Program-made: the position numbers and the translations under genes
Assembly (NCBI RefSeq): GCF_001902295.1
Contig: NZ_CP018335.1
Span: forward strand, 3,162,001 to 3,226,000
Reading direction: 5' to 3'
Source: Clostridium kluyveri
GTDB lineage: Bacteria; Bacillota; Clostridia; Clostridiales; Clostridiaceae
Length of the DNA stretch: 64,000 nt
Part shown: positions 36,284-45,820 of the stretch, one piece after another
How the letters are laid out: each line of letters opens with the position of its first letter
Numbering within the stretch: position 1 is the stretch's first letter
The notes under the pieces: model-generated
What the model was told of the DNA's origin: nothing
The model's database searches: none
The model's input: the letters and a program-made list of their open reading frames with translations, nothing else

Positions 36284-37540
36284 TTACTCTCTTATCTGTC
36301 CTTCTCCATATACTATATATTTTATAGTAGTTAATTCATTTAATCCCATAGGTCCTCTGGCATGAAGCTTTTGAGTGCTTATTCCTATTTCTGCACCAAA
36401 GCCAAATTCTTCACCATCTGTAAATCTGGTAGATGCATTTACATATACTGCAGCTGCATCAACTTCCCTTAAGAATCTTTGAGATGAAGTATAATCATTA
36501 GTTACTATAGCTTCTGAATGTTTTGTTCCATATTTATAAATATGATCCAAGGCTTCATCCACGGAACTAACTATCTTCACAGCTAATATTAAATCTAAAA
36601 ATTCCTGTGCATAATCTTCTGCAGTAGCGAGCCTCATATCTGGAATAAGTTTTCTAGTTTTTAAACATCCTCTTATTTCTACCCCCATCTTATTCAAAGT
36701 TTTAGCTATATGAGGTATAAACTCTGCTGCCACAGCTTCATGTACAAGCAACGTTTCCATAGCATTACAAACTCCAGGTCTCTGTGTTTTTGCATTTATC
36801 ACTATATTTTCCGCCATAGTTAAATCTGCACTGCTATCTACATAAACATGACAATTTCCTATTCCCGTTTCAATTACAGGTACAGTAGAGTTCTCTACAA
36901 CAGACTTTATAAGTCCACTTCCCCCTCTTGGTATTAAAACATCTACATATTCGTTTAATTTCATCAATACTTCTACTGCTTTTCTTTCAGTTATATTAAT
37001 AAATTCTATGGTTCCTGCTGGAAGTCCCGCTTCAATGGCTCCCTTATTTATTGCATTATATATGGCTAAATTAGAATTAATAGCTTCTTTTCCTCCTTTT
37101 AATATAACTGAATTACCGCTTTTAACACATAGTGCTGCTGCATCCACTGTAACATTTGGTCTAGCCTCGTAAATTATGCCTATAGTTCCAAGAGGTACTC
37201 GCACTCTTCCAATATTTAATCCATTGGATTTTTTCCACATTCTTGTAACCTCACCTATAGGATCAGGGAGAGAAGCAACTTTCATAAGTCCTGAAGCCAT
37301 AGATTCTATCCTATCTTCATTTAAGGTAAGTCTATCTATGAAGGCATCATTTTTCCCACTGCTTTTAGCATCTTCTAAATCCAACATATTAGCCTTTAAA
37401 ATATCATCTTTATTTTTATTAAGTTCTTCTGCCATTTTTATAAGAGCCGCATTTTTTATATCTGTACTCATATTTGATAGTGTTCTTGCTGCCCTGTTAG
37501 CATTTTTAGCTTTTTCTAAAATACAATCATATATATCCAT
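36284..37540 (-). CDS. proA: Gamma-glutamyl phosphate reductase
   Basis: 418 aa NADPH-dependent reductase making glutamate-5-semialdehyde in proline synthesis. Typical ProA features: LGTIGIIYEARPNVTVDAAA, LKGGKEAINSN, and the catalytic Cys in RPGVCNAMETLL; FGFGAEIGISTQKLHARGPMG near the end. Third gene of proC-proB-proA in transcription order. The ATG is preceded in frame by TGA, so the start is secure, yet the only Shine-Dalgarno is 34 nt upstream beyond a hairpin (next entry). Confidence 0.96.
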   Translation of the reverse strand: MDIYDCILEKAKNANRAARTLSNMSTDIKNAALIKMAEELNKNKDDILKANMLDLEDAKSSGKNDAFIDRLTLNEDRIESMASGLMKVASLPDPIGEVTRMWKKSNGLNIGRVRVPLGTIGIIYEARPNVTVDAAALCVKSGNSVILKGGKEAINSNLAIYNAINKGAIEAGLPAGTIEFINITERKAVEVLMKLNEYVDVLIPRGGSGLIKSVVENSTVPVIETGIGNCHVYVDSSADLTMAENIVINAKTQRPGVCNAMETLLVHEAVAAEFIPHIAKTLNKMGVEIRGCLKTRKLIPDMRLATAEDYAQEFLDLILAVKIVSSVDEALDHIYKYGTKHSEAIVTNDYTSSQRFLREVDAAAVYVNASTRFTDGEEFGFGAEIGISTQKLHARGPMGLNELTTIKYIVYGEGQIRE

Positions 37541-37583
37541 TCATTTTTTAGTAGAAACAACAGGTTTCTACTAGACCTCCTTT
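37541..37583 (-). promoter_or_regulatory. proA ribosome-binding site bridged by a hairpin
   Basis: Minus strand order: AAAGGAGG (37583-37576), TC, a perfect 10-bp stem TAGTAGAAAC / GTTTCTACTA with a 5-nt loop (37573-37549), AAAAATGA, then the proA ATG. If the 25-nt hairpin is looped out the Shine-Dalgarno to start distance is 10 nt, a normal value; unfolded it is 35. A competing out-of-frame AUG at 37544 opens a 5-codon frame. Confidence 0.65.
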
Positions 37584-37596
37584 CCTTTTCCATATA

Positions 37597-38415
37597 TCAT
37601 TTACTTGCAGCAAATAAAGTTCCTACCTTTTTGCAAGATACTATGTCCTTTATAATATTATCCTTAGCCCCATTTGCTATAACCATAGATACACCTGAAG
37701 ATAAAGCTATCTTTGCAGCTTTAATTTTTGTACACATACCGCCAGTTCCAAGGTCCCCCCTAGAATCACTACCGCAGCTTTCAATATCCTCTGTAATAGT
37801 ATCCACATAACTTATCATATTAGCATTTTTATCTATTCTAGGATCAGAACTATAAAGTCCATCAATATCTGAAAGCAGTATAAGTAAATCTGCTCCTATA
37901 GTTTTTGCAATTAAAGCAGATAATGTATCATTATCTCCAAATTTTATTTCTTCTACTGCCACTGCATCATTTTCATTTATGATAGGTATTACTCCCCTCC
38001 TTAAAAGCTCATTAAAAGTATTTTGAGCATGAATACACTTATCTCTATCCTCTAGATCATTTTTAGTAAGAAGGAGCTGGGCAATTATTTTTTCATATAT
38101 TGCAAATTCCTTTTCATATATTCTAAGAAGTATTCCCTGACCAATAGCTGCAGCAGCCTGCTTCTCACAAATATTTTTAGGTTTTCTTTCAAGACCCATT
38201 TTTAAAACTCCCACTCCAATAGCCCCAGAAGTCACTAAAACCATATTTTTTCCCTGATTTTGCAAATAACATATTTCCTCTACAATATTCTTTATTCTGT
38301 GAAAATCTACAACTCCATCTTCATTTATAAGTGTAGATGTGCCTACCTTTATTACAATTTTTTTTGCATTTAATAAACGCTTTTCTCTATTATCTATCTT
38401 TTCCTCTATGCTCAT
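37597..38415 (-). CDS. proB: Glutamate 5-kinase without PUA domain
   Basis: 272 aa amino-acid kinase that phosphorylates glutamate, first step of proline synthesis. Motifs: IVIKVGTSTLI start, VTSGAIGVGV, INENDAV, FGDNDTLSALIA, and GTGGMCTKIKAAK. The RNA-binding-like PUA domain found at the C-terminus of the ~370-aa enzymes is absent; short ProB forms are known. It begins 48 bp after proC. Confidence 0.95.
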   Translation of the reverse strand: MSIEEKIDNREKRLLNAKKIVIKVGTSTLINEDGVVDFHRIKNIVEEICYLQNQGKNMVLVTSGAIGVGVLKMGLERKPKNICEKQAAAAIGQGILLRIYEKEFAIYEKIIAQLLLTKNDLEDRDKCIHAQNTFNELLRRGVIPIINENDAVAVEEIKFGDNDTLSALIAKTIGADLLILLSDIDGLYSSDPRIDKNANMISYVDTITEDIESCGSDSRGDLGTGGMCTKIKAAKIALSSGVSMVIANGAKDNIIKDIVSCKKVGTLFAASK

Positions 38416-38463
38416 TTTGAATCTCCTATAAACATTATAACTTTTATATATGATTTTTTAAAA

Positions 38464-39315
38464 TTATTTATTACTTTCTTCCTTTTTTCCGACTTCCTCC
38501 ATGCGAACTTTTCCTGCTTCAATAGCATTCATAATAGTTCCTCTAAAAGCACCCTGTTCCAATGCCCTTACCCCTGCAATAGTGGAACCTCCAGGAGAAC
38601 ACACCTTATCCTTTAATTTACCTGGATGTTCCCCTGTATCTAATATCATCTTAGCTCCTCCCATAACTGTCTGTGCTGCTAAAGTTTGAGCCATTTCACG
38701 TGGAAGTCCAAGTTCTACCCCCCCATCTGCCATAGCTTCAATCATCATATATACATAAGCAGGTCCACATCCACTTATAGCTGTTATGGAATCAATATAC
38801 TTCTCCTCTACTAAATAGCTTACCCCCAAAGCTTCAAACATACCATGTACCAATTTGGCATGTTCTTTGGACGCATTTTTTCCTGGTGCTACTCCTGAAG
38901 CACCTATATTAACTAACATGGGAGTGTTTGGCATAACTCTAACCACTGGTATTTCAGGTAAATACTTTTCTATAAATGAAGTATTTATACCTCCTATAAT
39001 TGAAATTACCGTATGTTTTTCTTTATCCCAATTACAACTCTTTATACATTCCACGACATCTTTTAGAACCTGAGGCTTAATACTTAAAACCACAATATCA
39101 CAATTATCAACTATATAATTATAGGCTGTACTTCTATCACTACTTAAATGAGCTATACCAAAATTTTCTTTTAAATATTGAAGTCTGGAATCTAAAATAT
39201 CCATAACATAAATATCATCCGGTTCAAATAATTCCGTTGTTAAAAGTCCCTTAAGTATGGCTTCTCCCATTTGTCCTGTGCCAATAAATCCAATCTTCTT
39301 ACCTAACTTACCCAT
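38464..39315 (-). CDS. proC: Pyrroline-5-carboxylate reductase
   Basis: 283 aa. Rossmann motif GFIGTGQMGEAI near the start, then VLSIKPQVL, VRVMPNTPMLV and the signature block AISGCGPAYVYMMIEAMADGGV followed by PGGSTIAGVRALEQG. Final step of proline synthesis. ATG 39315 is 7 nt after GGAGG; the longest frame adds seven unlikely residues. First gene of the proline operon. Confidence 0.95.
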   Translation of the reverse strand: MGKLGKKIGFIGTGQMGEAILKGLLTTELFEPDDIYVMDILDSRLQYLKENFGIAHLSSDRSTAYNYIVDNCDIVVLSIKPQVLKDVVECIKSCNWDKEKHTVISIIGGINTSFIEKYLPEIPVVRVMPNTPMLVNIGASGVAPGKNASKEHAKLVHGMFEALGVSYLVEEKYIDSITAISGCGPAYVYMMIEAMADGGVELGLPREMAQTLAAQTVMGGAKMILDTGEHPGKLKDKVCSPGGSTIAGVRALEQGAFRGTIMNAIEAGKVRMEEVGKKEESNK

Positions 39316-39434
39316 ATTTATCCTCCTAAATACCATAAAATTTCAACTAAAAACATCTTTTAAATATAGTTGATCCTATAAATATATAGTATATAGTATT
39401 TGGATAATTAATAAAAGATCTTTACTTTAATATG

Positions 39435-41015
39435 TTAAATCTGCTCTATACTTTGACACATTTCAGTTAAAATATCATTTAATTTACCTGCATCCTTTTC
39501 ATTTGTAAGTATGGTAATATAATCTCCTGCACAAATAACAGTATTCCCCTTTGGTATTATGATTCCACATCCTCTCCTGATTTCTGTTATTAAACAATAT
39601 TCAGGCCATATTATATTTCTTATCTCTTTTCCATCTAAATAACATCCCATGCAGACTGGAACTTCTAAAATAAATTTGGATTTTGTATTTTTAACTTTTA
39701 AATTTGTATTATTAATTAAAAATTTTTCAAGCAGTGAATCATAGATAGGTTTGGAACCTAATACATCTGCAACTAAATAAGCCACTATAGATACAATACT
39801 TAATGGAAGAAAATTGTTAAATCCTCCTGTCATCTCTGTGATCAATATGATACCTGTAATTGGAGATCTTACAACTGCAGTAAAATATCCTGCCATTCCT
39901 AGAATTACAAAATTATTTATATAGTTTGTATTAATATTTACTATATTAATAAGCAAACTTCCATACCCATATCCAATCAATGCTCCTATAGTAAGTACCG
40001 GAAGAAAAATCCCTCCTGGTGTTCCCGAGCCATAGCACAGCATAGTAAATAAAAACTTTACAATAATCAAAACTAAAATAAACTTTATAGTAAATGAGGT
40101 ATTGGATAGAGACATTATGAGTGAATTGCCTCCTCCTAAAACTTGGGGTAAAAAAAATCCAAATATTATAGAAGCTACTAGAGGAAATACTGGATTAAAT
40201 TCTTTTGGAATCCACTTTTGTTTAGAATATAAATACTGACTTTTTAAAAGGGAAATATTAAAAATTACTCCTGTAACACCCATTATAATTCCAAATAATA
40301 ATATATAAAAATAATAATTTAAAGGAATAGTCGATATATGTTTAAAATTAAATACCGGGCTTAACCCTAAAAACCCGCCAGTTATAAAATCAGCAGATAA
40401 TGCAGCCGAAAAAGCTGAAATTAAAATTAGTGGAGAAAAATTTTTGTGTATTTCCTCTAAAGCAAATATTGCCCCTGCCAGTGGTGCATTAAATGCTGCA
40501 GCAAGTCCCGCACTTGCTCCGCTTGTAATAAGATATTTTTCTTCTATATTTACCCTTTTAAAAATTCTACTTAGCCCCTGACCTACACAAGCTCCCAACT
40601 GTACTGAAGGTCCTTCCCTTCCAAGAGAAAGGCCAAATCCAATAGCAAGACTTCCACCTATAAATTTATTCAAAATCACTTTAAACCATTTCATCTCAAG
40701 TTTTCTTAGAACAGCTCCCTTAACTTGAGGAATACCACTTCCACCTACCATAGGATCCTTTTTAACCATAAAGCCTAATATATATCCCAAAATTATAAAT
40801 AGTATTACCCACAAAGGTATAAAATACAACTTTAACAAAAGAATTTTATAAATTTTTCCAACATTTTCCCCTAATTTTTCTATGACAACCCTAAAAAGTA
40901 CTATTATAAAACCGGTTATAATCCCTACAATTATACTTTCTCCTACCAACCTTATCTTTAAATTATGCCAATGAAATAATAAACTGGATTTATCTTTTTT
41001 ATACAACTTATTCAT
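39435..41015 (-). CDS. ClC-family chloride/proton exchanger with RCK_C domain
   Basis: 526 aa, about ten to twelve membrane helices. Selectivity motifs GSGIPQVKG and GREGPSVQLGA (the glutamate of GREGP is the gating residue), and the third motif GTPGGIFLPVLTIGA. A C-terminal RCK_C/TrkA-C domain (about 445-520, ending ...AGDYITILTNEKDAGKL) is present, as in many Firmicutes ClC proteins, and may sense a ligand. Likely a Cl-/H+ antiporter, though fluoride or other anions cannot be excluded. Confidence 0.9.
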   Translation of the reverse strand: MNKLYKKDKSSLLFHWHNLKIRLVGESIIVGIITGFIIVLFRVVIEKLGENVGKIYKILLLKLYFIPLWVILFIILGYILGFMVKKDPMVGGSGIPQVKGAVLRKLEMKWFKVILNKFIGGSLAIGFGLSLGREGPSVQLGACVGQGLSRIFKRVNIEEKYLITSGASAGLAAAFNAPLAGAIFALEEIHKNFSPLILISAFSAALSADFITGGFLGLSPVFNFKHISTIPLNYYFYILLFGIIMGVTGVIFNISLLKSQYLYSKQKWIPKEFNPVFPLVASIIFGFFLPQVLGGGNSLIMSLSNTSFTIKFILVLIIVKFLFTMLCYGSGTPGGIFLPVLTIGALIGYGYGSLLINIVNINTNYINNFVILGMAGYFTAVVRSPITGIILITEMTGGFNNFLPLSIVSIVAYLVADVLGSKPIYDSLLEKFLINNTNLKVKNTKSKFILEVPVCMGCYLDGKEIRNIIWPEYCLITEIRRGCGIIIPKGNTVICAGDYITILTNEKDAGKLNDILTEMCQSIEQI

Positions 41016-41046
41016 ATAATTTTTCCTGACTTTCTATATATCATTT

Positions 41047-41112
41047 AGGGTAATAACTTATCCAGAAGCGTAACAATACTGGTGCTATTAGCTAATTCTA
41101 GCCCTAGGATAA
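41047..41112 (+). repeat. Dispersed repeat A, partial copy 5 (second half)
   Basis: TAATAACTTATCCAGAAGCG, then GCTATTAGCTAATTCTAGCC and GGATAAA: the second block of repeat A only. Confidence 0.55.
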
Positions 41113-41117
41113 ATAAA

Positions 41118-41161
41118 GTTGTGAACTTCAAGGAAAGAAACCTTTCTTTAAAGTTCACAAC
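41118..41161 (-). terminator. Terminator of the liv operon
   Basis: Perfect 11-bp outer stem GTTGTGAACTT / AAGTTCACAAC (41118-41128, 41151-41161) extended by AAAGAAAGG pairing inside, followed on the minus strand by TTATTTATCC. Confidence 0.7.
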
Positions 41162-41170
41162 TTATGTCCA

Positions 41171-42307
41171 TTACTGGCTTACTTTTCTTACAAATATCTG
41201 CTTCTGATTTTCTATTTTTATTACGTCTCCTCCCATAATGGCATTTCTGTTGCTGTCATATTTAGTAGTTCCAGCCACTCCTTCAAAACTGATATTCTTT
41301 AGGGCATCTTTTATTTTATCTCCTTCTGTACTTTTACCTTCTTTAATAGCAGCTATCAGTAAACTGCCTGCATTATAGGAACTAGCTGAAATGGCATCTG
41401 GTGCTTTATTATATTTCTTTTCATAATTCTCTTTGAATTTTACGTATGCAGGTGTAGTATCTCCTGTAGAAAAGAAATTGCTAAAATAGCCTCCATTAAC
41501 TGCATCTCCTCCAATGTCAAATAAAGCTGGTGAATCCCATCCATCTCCACCAATAAAGGTAGATGTTATACCCAAATTCCTTGCCTGTTTTGCTATTAAA
41601 GCTACTGTACCATAGTAATCTGGTATAACCAGTACATCTGGATTAAGCTTTTTTATGTTGGTAAGCTGGGCACTAAAATCCTGATCTCCTGCATTAAAGG
41701 TAAGTGAAGCCAATACCTTTCCACCTGATTTTTCAAAATTAGTTGTAAAGAATTCATTAAGCCCCTTATCGTAGTCATTCCCTACATCATAAAGCACAGC
41801 TGCTGTTTTAGCCTTTACATCCTGGGTTGCTATATCTGCAATAATTGTTCCTTGAAAAGTATCATTAAATGTGGATGTAAATACATATTCTCCCCCATTT
41901 TTTGTTACTTTAGGGCTTGTACTTACAGATATCATTGGAATTTTATTAGATGTAGCAATAGGTCCCATGCTTATGGAACATTTGCTGGCATAGCTCCCAA
42001 CTACCCCTACCACCTTATCATTATTAATTAATTTTTGTATGGCATTGGCAGAATTAGAAGGTTTATTTTCATCATCTTCAAAATAAAACTTTACCTTTTT
42101 GCCATTTATACCTCCACTGGCATTAGTTTCTTCCTCTAACATCTGCAGTGCATTTTTACACGCCTGTCCCATAACAGACACATCCCCTGTAAGTGGAAAA
42201 ACTGCTCCTAATTTTATTTCCTCTGATTCAGATTGCTTTCCACATCCTGTCAGTACCACAGACCCTAGCACTAAAGCCATGGATATTGACAAAAACTTTT
42301 TTAACAT
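41171..42307 (-). CDS. livJ: Branched-chain amino acid ABC transporter, binding lipoprotein
   Basis: 378 aa. Lipoprotein signal with lipobox VLTGC (Cys22), then a type-1 periplasmic-binding (Leu/Ile/Val-binding) fold beginning IKLGAVFPLTGDVSVMGQ. Captures substrate outside the membrane for the LivHMGF transporter encoded just upstream; it is the last gene of that unit, 75 bp after livF. Substrate assumed to be branched-chain amino acids, but family members also bind other amino acids, amides or urea. Confidence 0.92.
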   Translation of the reverse strand: MLKKFLSISMALVLGSVVLTGCGKQSESEEIKLGAVFPLTGDVSVMGQACKNALQMLEEETNASGGINGKKVKFYFEDDENKPSNSANAIQKLINNDKVVGVVGSYASKCSISMGPIATSNKIPMISVSTSPKVTKNGGEYVFTSTFNDTFQGTIIADIATQDVKAKTAAVLYDVGNDYDKGLNEFFTTNFEKSGGKVLASLTFNAGDQDFSAQLTNIKKLNPDVLVIPDYYGTVALIAKQARNLGITSTFIGGDGWDSPALFDIGGDAVNGGYFSNFFSTGDTTPAYVKFKENYEKKYNKAPDAISASSYNAGSLLIAAIKEGKSTEGDKIKDALKNISFEGVAGTTKYDSNRNAIMGGDVIKIENQKQIFVRKVSQ

Positions 42308-42382
42308 GTATAAATCCCCCTTAAAAATTTTATAAATGATGCTTACTTAACTTAAAAATAGTATTATTATCCACAATAAAAG

Positions 42383-43084
42383 CTATCCAAGGTAAGCACT
42401 TTTTACTGATTCATTAACTAGTAATTCCCCTGCACTTCCTTTTAGAACTATTCTTCCAGTTTCTAAGACATAAGCTTTGCTGGCTATAGAAAGTGCCATA
42501 TTGGCATTTTGCTCAACTAATAAAATAGTAGTACCTTTTTTATTAATGTCCTTTATTATATCAAATATTTGATGAACTATTATAGGTGCAAGTCCCATAG
42601 AGGGCTCATCCATAAGAAGAAGCTGTGGTTTTACCATAAGTGCCCTGGCTATGGCCAGCATTTGTTGTTCTCCTCCACTTAAAGTACCTGCAAGTTGTTC
42701 TTTTCTCTCTTTTAATATTGGAAATACCTCAAAAATAGTTTCATAATCCTTTTTTATGCCTGCTTTATCCTTTCTTATATAGGCACCTAACTGCAGATTC
42801 TCAGAAACAGTCAGATTTGAAAATACTCTCCTTCCTTCTAAAACATGAGAAATTCCTCTGGAGACTATTTTATAAGCAGGCACTTTATTTAAAGATTTCC
42901 CTTTAAATATCACTTCTCCTGATTTACAGGGATTCAACCCTGATATAGCCCTTAAAATTGATGTTTTCCCTGCCCCGTTAGCTCCTATTAAGGTAACGAT
43001 TTCTCCTTCTTCCACCTCTAAAGATATATCTTTTAGTGCATGTATTACTCCATAGTATAAGTTCACATTATTCAGTTTCAACAT
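42383..43084 (-). CDS. livF: Branched-chain amino acid ABC transporter ATPase LivF
   Basis: 233 aa ABC ATPase with Walker A GANGAGKTS, signature LSGGEQQMLAIARAL, Walker B LLLMDEPSMGLAP, and the H-loop replaced by glutamine (LLVEQN), as is typical for LivF. Pairs with LivG. Starts directly after livG. Confidence 0.95.
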   Translation of the reverse strand: MLKLNNVNLYYGVIHALKDISLEVEEGEIVTLIGANGAGKTSILRAISGLNPCKSGEVIFKGKSLNKVPAYKIVSRGISHVLEGRRVFSNLTVSENLQLGAYIRKDKAGIKKDYETIFEVFPILKERKEQLAGTLSGGEQQMLAIARALMVKPQLLLMDEPSMGLAPIIVHQIFDIIKDINKKGTTILLVEQNANMALSIASKAYVLETGRIVLKGSAGELLVNESVKSAYLG

Positions 43085-43858
43085 CTATATTTTGACCTCC
43101 TCTCCTAAATAGGCACTTATAACTTTAGGATTCTTTTTTATTTCCTGAGGAGATCCCTTTGCAATCATCTGTCCATGGTCAAGTACCACAAGCCTTTCAC
43201 ATATTCCCATAACCAGCTTCATATCATGTTCAATTAAAAGTATTGAGATCTTGAATTCATCCCTTACCCATTTAATAAGTTCCATTAAATTTAAAGTTTC
43301 CTGCGGATTCATACCTGCTGCCGGTTCGTCTAAAAGCAGCACCTTGGGTTCTGTGGCAAGTGCCCTTACTATTTCAAGCTTTCGCTGCTGCCCATAGGGC
43401 AGATTCACTGCAAGTTCATCTTTTTTCTCCAGCAATCCAAATATCTTCAATAATTTTTCTGCATTTTCATCCATAGATTTTTCTTCTCTGTAGTATTTTG
43501 GCATTCTTAAAATGCACTGCCAAAAATTATATTTATCAAGATATGAAAATGAAATTTTTACATTATCAAGCACAGACATATGCTTAAACAACCTTATATT
43601 TTGAAAAGTACGTGCTATATGCTTTTTAGCCAATTCATGAGGTTTTAAATTAATAACTTTCCTCCCCAGAATTTCTATATATCCATCTGTAGGTTGGTAT
43701 ACACCTGTAAGCATATTAAAAACAGTAGTCTTTCCTGCTCCATTTGGGCCTATCAATCCAACGATCTCATTTTCATCAATATCCAGATTGAAATCAGAAA
43801 CTGCTGTTAAACCACCAAATTTTATTGTTAAATCTTTAGCACTAAGCAGGGACATCAT
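43085..43858 (-). CDS. livG: Branched-chain amino acid ABC transporter ATPase LivG
   Basis: 257 aa. Walker A GPNGAGKTT, signature LPYGQQRKLEIVRAL, Walker B VLLLDEPAAGMNPQE, H-loop LIEHDMK; the long insertion after the Walker A region is LivG-like. ATG 43858 (or 43855) follows GGAGGGAAAGT; the longer frame running into livM is not used. It overlaps the end of livM by 17 bp. Confidence 0.95.
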   Translation of the reverse strand: MMSLLSAKDLTIKFGGLTAVSDFNLDIDENEIVGLIGPNGAGKTTVFNMLTGVYQPTDGYIEILGRKVINLKPHELAKKHIARTFQNIRLFKHMSVLDNVKISFSYLDKYNFWQCILRMPKYYREEKSMDENAEKLLKIFGLLEKKDELAVNLPYGQQRKLEIVRALATEPKVLLLDEPAAGMNPQETLNLMELIKWVRDEFKISILLIEHDMKLVMGICERLVVLDHGQMIAKGSPQEIKKNPKVISAYLGEEVKI

Positions 43859-44816
43859 ACTTTCCCTCCTTTTTATGTGATATTTTTTTCTTTGCAGAAC
43901 TAACAATTTTTTTGAAAGAAATTTCTTTCATACCAAATACACCTTCCGGTCTAAATATCATCAGCGCAACAAGTGCCGCTGAATATATAACCATTCTATA
44001 ATCAGCCACAGGTCTTAATATTTCCGGTAGAGAAGTCAGTATAGCTGTAGACAAAATGCAGCCGGATATACTACCCATTCCGCCAAATACCACATATGTA
44101 ACTATATCAAAAGATTTCAAATAATCAAAAGATTTAGGATCTAAAAACATAAAATAATGGGCATATAAAACCCCTGCTATACCTGCAAAAAAAGAAGCTG
44201 TTACAAAAGCTATCATCTTATATTTAGTGGTATTTATTCCTATGGAACTTGACGCCAGTTCATCTTCTCTTATAGAAAGCATCGCCCGTCCATAAGAAGA
44301 TTTCTTTATATTATAAGCAATTATTATAATGAGAATTGTGATAAAAAATACCATTGCAAAGCTGGTTTTTTTAGGTATTCCAGCCAATCCTTCAGCTCCA
44401 CCTAATGTATTTGAATTTACTATGGCAATCCTTATTATTTCTCCAAATCCCAGAGTTGTTATAGCCAAATAGTCCCCTTTTAATCTCAATGTAGGAATAC
44501 CTATGATGACTCCAAAAAAAGCTGCCATCAATCCTCCAGCTATTAATACCAAAAAAAAGGGCGCATCTAGTTTTAAAGTTAAAATAGCTGCAGTATATCC
44601 CCCTACGGACATAAATCCTGCATGTCCTAAAGCCAGCTGCCCTGTATACCCAACTATCATATTTAAACTCACTGCTAGTATTATATTTATACCTATAATA
44701 ATCAATATTTGGACTACATACTCATCTATCATTTCCAGACTTATGAGAGTTTGAATTAAACCAAATACTATTAATACCACTGCTAATATAAATAATATAT
44801 TTTTTCTATACTTCAT
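43842..44816 (-). CDS. livM: Branched-chain amino acid ABC transporter permease LivM
   Basis: 324 aa, about nine membrane helices, with NMIVGYTGQLALGHAGFMSVG and GGAEGLAGIPK, the conserved LivM motifs, and the EAA-like MLSIREDELASSSIGIN segment. ATG 44816 is chosen after GGGAGTTTAAT; the longest frame would start inside the previous gap. 14 bp from livH. Confidence 0.94.
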   Translation of the reverse strand: MKYRKNILFILAVVLIVFGLIQTLISLEMIDEYVVQILIIIGINIILAVSLNMIVGYTGQLALGHAGFMSVGGYTAAILTLKLDAPFFLVLIAGGLMAAFFGVIIGIPTLRLKGDYLAITTLGFGEIIRIAIVNSNTLGGAEGLAGIPKKTSFAMVFFITILIIIIAYNIKKSSYGRAMLSIREDELASSSIGINTTKYKMIAFVTASFFAGIAGVLYAHYFMFLDPKSFDYLKSFDIVTYVVFGGMGSISGCILSTAILTSLPEILRPVADYRMVIYSAALVALMIFRPEGVFGMKEISFKKIVSSAKKKISHKKEGKYDVPA

Positions 44817-44829
44817 ATTAAACTCCCAC

Positions 44830-45705
44830 CTACACTTTCTCATTAACTTTTTTACCAAGTAATCCACTAGGCTTAAATATAAGTATAATTATTAATATAA
44901 TATAAGCTATACCATCTGAAAGTTTTGTAGATATAAAAGCTTTGGTAAATATTTCTGATATACCAAGTACAATTCCCCCCACCATAGCACCGGGGATAAG
45001 TCCTATACCTCCTACAACTGCCGCGATAAAAGCTTTAAGTCCCGGTATCATTCCCATATATGGATCTATTTTAGGATATGACATACCTATAAGAACCCCT
45101 GCTGCCGCCGCTAACGCAGAACCTATAGCAAAAGTTAAAGATATGGTATTGTTCACATTTATACCCATAAGTTCTGTAGCTTCCGTATCAAAAGACGCAG
45201 CTCTCATGGCCTTTCCTATTTTTGTTCTATAAACAATAATCTGCAGCAAAATAACTAATATAAAACAGATCAATAAAGTGACAATTTGAAGATTATTTAT
45301 CTGAAAATCTCCTATTTTATAAAGTCTTACCTTTAAAAGTTCAGGAAATGGCCTGGGATTTGGTCCGAATATAACTCTAAAACCGTTCTCAAGCAAAAGC
45401 GATATTCCCATAGAAGTAATAAATAAGGTTATTCTAGATGAATTTCTAAGGGGTTTATATGCAATTTTTTCAATTATTATTCCTAAAAGTGCACTTCCGA
45501 CCATAGCAATTATTAAGGTAGGTATAAATCCTGAATTTAAATTTTTAACTGCCAAAAACCCAAAAAAAGCTCCTGCCATATATATGTCTCCGTGTGCAAA
45601 ATTCATAAGCTTTACTATGCCATATACCATAGTATATCCAATTGCTATTAAAGCATAAACACCCCCCAACGCTAGTCCATTAACTAATTGCTGAGCAAAA
45701 TTCAT
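44830..45705 (-). CDS. livH: Branched-chain amino acid ABC transporter permease LivH
   Basis: 291 aa, eight membrane helices. QQLVNGLALGGVYALIAIGY at the start and MNFAHGDIYMAGAF are diagnostic of LivH. First gene of livHMGF-livJ. AGGAGGCACATT precedes the ATG and a good promoter lies about 90-115 bp upstream. The bacterium appears to scavenge amino acids, in line with a fermentative clostridium. Confidence 0.95.
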   Translation of the reverse strand: MNFAQQLVNGLALGGVYALIAIGYTMVYGIVKLMNFAHGDIYMAGAFFGFLAVKNLNSGFIPTLIIAMVGSALLGIIIEKIAYKPLRNSSRITLFITSMGISLLLENGFRVIFGPNPRPFPELLKVRLYKIGDFQINNLQIVTLLICFILVILLQIIVYRTKIGKAMRAASFDTEATELMGINVNNTISLTFAIGSALAAAAGVLIGMSYPKIDPYMGMIPGLKAFIAAVVGGIGLIPGAMVGGIVLGISEIFTKAFISTKLSDGIAYIILIIILIFKPSGLLGKKVNEKV

Positions 45706-45791
45706 AATGTGCCTCCTGTGTAAAAAGTTATATCTATAGTCATTAAATAAATTTTTACATTTTCTATAAATAAACGATTAATTATGAACTA

Positions 45792-45820
45792 ATTATATAT
45801 TATATTTAGGGTATAATCAA
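45792..45820 (-). promoter_or_regulatory. livH operon promoter
   Basis: Minus strand TTGATT (45820-45815), exactly 17 bp, TATAAT (45797-45792). Downstream, TATAGAAAATGTAAAAATT (about 45749-45767) loosely resembles a CodY box, which would fit nutrient control, but the match is poor. Confidence 0.55.
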
